From Pusillimonas sp. TS35 (GTDB taxonomy: Bacteria > Pseudomonadota > Gammaproteobacteria > Burkholderiales > Burkholderiaceae_B), in assembly GCF_009857885.1 (NCBI RefSeq), contig NZ_WWER01000002.1, positions 248,001 through 312,000 of the forward strand: a stretch of 64,000 nt of DNA. Direction: 5' to 3'. Of this stretch, positions 62,258 through 64,000 are shown one piece after another. Under the pieces are notes generated by a model. The model was not told the DNA's origin, did not search any database, and saw only the letters and a program-made list of their open reading frames with translations. How positions within the stretch are numbered: position 1 is the first letter of the stretch; each line of letters begins with the position of its first letter. The position numbers were made by a program, and so were the translations under genes.

Positions 62258-63610
62258 ATGGGCCGACGCTCTCACTTACAGGTTCTGTACCTCTGGATGA
62301 ACGGCGCTTTCGTCGGCACCTGGCGTATGCGGCCCCACGTCGGCGAAATCGTGCAGTACGACGACAGCTGGGTGGCCTCGGCACAAGGTCGGCCGCTCTC
62401 CCTGTCGCTGCCTTTTACGCCGGGCAACCAACCGCATCGCGGCGATGCCGTACGTGCCTACTTTGAAAATCTGCTGCCAGACAGCAAGGCTATCCGCGAA
62501 CGTCTCGCGCGCCGGTTTCAGGCGGGTTCGACGGAGGCGTTTGCGCTGCTGGCAGAGGTCGGACGGGATTGCGTGGGAGCGCTGCAGATACTCCCTGGCA
62601 ACGTTCCACCGCCAAGCGTTCAAGAAGTGAAGGCAACGCCATTGAACGATGCCGAGGTGGCCCAAGTGCTGCGCTACACCGTGGCGCCGGCATCAATAGC
62701 CGGCCGAGACAGCGGCGATGTTGACTTCCGGATTTCCATCGCCGGGGCGCAGGAAAAGACAGCGTTGTTGTGGCTCAATGATCAGTGGTGTCTGCCGCAT
62801 GGCGCGACGCCAACCACGCACATCTTCAAACTACCTCTGGGCCTGGTCGGCAACCTCAGGTTCGATATGAGCGATTCGGTCGAAAACGAGTGGCTATGTT
62901 CGAAGATACTTCACGCGTACGGGCTGCCGGTGGCGAGCACGCAGGTCCTTCAGTTCGAGGACATGAAGGTGCTTGCTGTCGAGCGCTTCGACCGCACGTG
63001 GTGGGAGGACGAAGAAGGCAAGAGATGGCTTCTGCGGCTACCGCAGGAAGATATGTGCCAGGCGACAGGAACCGCGCCTCACCTGAAGTATGAGTCCGAC
63101 GGTGGCCCCGGCATCCGCGCAATCATGACACTCCTGGGCACGTCCAGCGGCCCCGACCGTGACCGGCGTACGTTCTTCCAGGCGCAAGTCCTCTTCTGGA
63201 TGCTTCGCGCCACCGACGGCCATGCGAAGAACTTCAGCATTTTCCTGCGTCCTGGCGGAACTTACGAACTCAGTCCGCTGTACGACGTGCTCTCTGCCTA
63301 CCCTGTCATAGGCACCGGCGCAAATCAGCTATCCCCGTTCAAGGCAAGGATGGCCATGGCAGTGCGCTCAAAGAACACGCACTGGGTCATGCGGGACATT
63401 ACACGTCGCCATTGGCTGGCTGTAGGGAAAGAGCATGGCATCGTAGCGCCGGATGGTCGCGGCGCCGATGTGGTGCTCGACGATATCGTGGCGCACACTC
63501 CCGAAGTCGTGCGTTCAGTCCGTGCACTGCTACCCAAGAACTTTCCGGAATATCTGGCGGACAGTATCCTCAACGGACTGCAAGCTGCAGCCAACACACT
63601 GGCCGGCTAG
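62258..63610 (+). CDS. hipA: HipA-like serine/threonine kinase toxin
   Basis: A 450-residue HipA-family kinase, which in E. coli inactivates glutamyl-tRNA synthetase by phosphorylation and induces persistence. Family segments are the N-terminal subdomain (YLWMNGAFVGTWRMRPHVGE), FENLLPDSKAIRERLARRF, and the regulatory Ser-containing loop ISIAGAQEKTALLW (about residues 157-170). Others are HIFKLPLGL, VERFDRTW, and the catalytic/metal block LRATDGHAKNFSIFL (about 315-329) with SPLYDVLSAYPV. Both catalytic Asp regions are present, so it appears functional. Its first 66 bases have a degenerate duplicate 9.2 kb upstream. Confidence 0.94.
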   Translation: MGRRSHLQVLYLWMNGAFVGTWRMRPHVGEIVQYDDSWVASAQGRPLSLSLPFTPGNQPHRGDAVRAYFENLLPDSKAIRERLARRFQAGSTEAFALLAEVGRDCVGALQILPGNVPPPSVQEVKATPLNDAEVAQVLRYTVAPASIAGRDSGDVDFRISIAGAQEKTALLWLNDQWCLPHGATPTTHIFKLPLGLVGNLRFDMSDSVENEWLCSKILHAYGLPVASTQVLQFEDMKVLAVERFDRTWWEDEEGKRWLLRLPQEDMCQATGTAPHLKYESDGGPGIRAIMTLLGTSSGPDRDRRTFFQAQVLFWMLRATDGHAKNFSIFLRPGGTYELSPLYDVLSAYPVIGTGANQLSPFKARMAMAVRSKNTHWVMRDITRRHWLAVGKEHGIVAPDGRGADVVLDDIVAHTPEVVRSVRALLPKNFPEYLADSILNGLQAAANTLAG

Positions 63611-63832
63611 CATAGGCAACGGCCCGCTACCGCACCGTTGTCGTGCTACGCAGGCTTTGCCATTTACTCAGCATAGACACTATCTGTGCTGACTGAGGAC
63701 ACCCGCCCTGTCGAGGCCAGCATCAAAGAAACTCCCAAGCCATTGCTGCAGTGGATCACACAACCACCGCTCACGCCCACGAGGCGTTATGCCCGTCCTT
63801 GGCAGATGCACTCGAAAACGTCCGGCTTACGC

Positions 63833-64000
63833 TCAGCCGCACTCGAATCTGGCCAGGAACTGCCTTAACAGATCATCCAGCTGACTGCGTTGCTCATCTG
63901 TAAGGGTGGCAACCAGCCTTGCCTGAGTCTCGACATGGGCCGTAACCGCCTTGTCGATGAGCTTGTATCCGTTTGACGAAAGCGAAATCAGAAAGCCGCG
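63833..64000 (-). CDS. MarR-family regulator, C-terminal part
   Basis: On the minus strand the frame is open from the window edge to a stop at 63833-63835, encoding 55 residues: RGFLISLSSNGYKLIDKAVT, then AHVETQARLVATLTDEQRSQ and LDDLLRQFLARFECG. This is the end of the wing and the dimerisation helix of a MarR-family repressor. The rest of the gene lies beyond the window. The 222-bp gap between hipA and this gene holds nothing I can support. Confidence 0.85.
   Translation of the reverse strand, partial: RGFLISLSSNGYKLIDKAVTAHVETQARLVATLTDEQRSQLDDLLRQFLARFECG

Noticed and set aside
63686-63868. A 60-codon plus-strand frame at the right edge
   Set aside because: It has no ribosome-binding site and partly overlaps the minus-strand MarR gene; its translation has no family resemblance.
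1-64000. CRISPR arrays, rRNA and tRNA genes, complete insertion sequences
   Set aside because: No regularly spaced repeat array, rRNA stretch, cloverleaf sequence or intact transposase gene was recognised in either strand.

Overview
The window is GC-rich and gene-dense, with short intergenic gaps and many 4-bp ATGA start/stop overlaps. Gene content points to a betaproteobacterium of the order Burkholderiales, most likely an Alcaligenaceae relative of Bordetella/Achromobacter. The evidence is a Bug-family carboxylate receptor, malate synthase G, a proteobacterial nitrate assimilation operon and the four-gene DUF3348-DUF802-OmpA-DUF2894 operon. This placement is an inference from gene families; no rRNA or tRNA gene was found in the window.

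Layout. 1-3.8 kb: the end of a LysR regulator, malate synthase G (glcB) behind a repeat-rich operator region, and a LysE-type exporter. 4.0-11.1 kb: a Bug receptor followed by a DUF35 zinc-ribbon protein, a thiolase-fold protein without an obvious nucleophilic Cys, two different acyl-CoA dehydrogenases and a fused hydratase/3-hydroxyacyl-CoA dehydrogenase. This looks like a beta-oxidation unit for a carboxylated, aromatic or alicyclic acyl-CoA. 11.4-20.2 kb: an orphan BMP lipoprotein, then a GntR regulator divergent from a NitT/TauT-type ABC transporter, an IlvD/Edd dehydratase and an RraA-family aldolase, then an NCS2 nucleobase permease. 20.5-28.1 kb: a housekeeping and transport mix (MFS, acetylornithine-type aminotransferase, two-gene amino-acid uptake set, EamA, MOSC, dinB). 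28.4-38.0 kb: an assimilatory nitrate operon (nitrate ABC transporter, nirBD, nasA, SUMT) preceded by a near-consensus sigma-54 promoter. 38.1-42.2 kb: MFS, SYLF lipoprotein, a beta-propeller protein and a TPR/double-winged-helix regulator. 42.3-46.6 kb: the DUF3348-DUF802-OmpA-DUF2894 operon, which has the hallmarks of a MotAB/ZorAB-like ion-driven motor with a very long coiled-coil tail. 46.8-53.0 kb: tag, nat, two Hsp20 genes, selD-selU, a YceI remnant and an EamA transporter with a His-rich tail.

The last 11 kb look accessory. A 66-bp copy of the 5' end of hipA (52,998) and the intact hipBA pair (61,994-63,610) bracket a GntR-controlled operon: a branched-chain/amide-type ABC transporter, an N-carbamoyl-amino-acid amidohydrolase-like enzyme and an MlrC-like M81 metalloprotein. 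Between that operon and hipBA lie minus-strand scraps of an AraC regulator and probably an IS66-type ORF. The operon has a strong promoter (TTGACA, 17 bp, CATTAT) with a perfect 28-bp palindrome just downstream. The window ends inside a MarR gene.

The strongest candidate for an under-described system is the motor-like operon at 42.3-46.6 kb. Next are the DUF35/Cys-less thiolase-fold pair at 5.0-6.6 kb and the hipA-bracketed catabolic islet at 53.0-62.3 kb.
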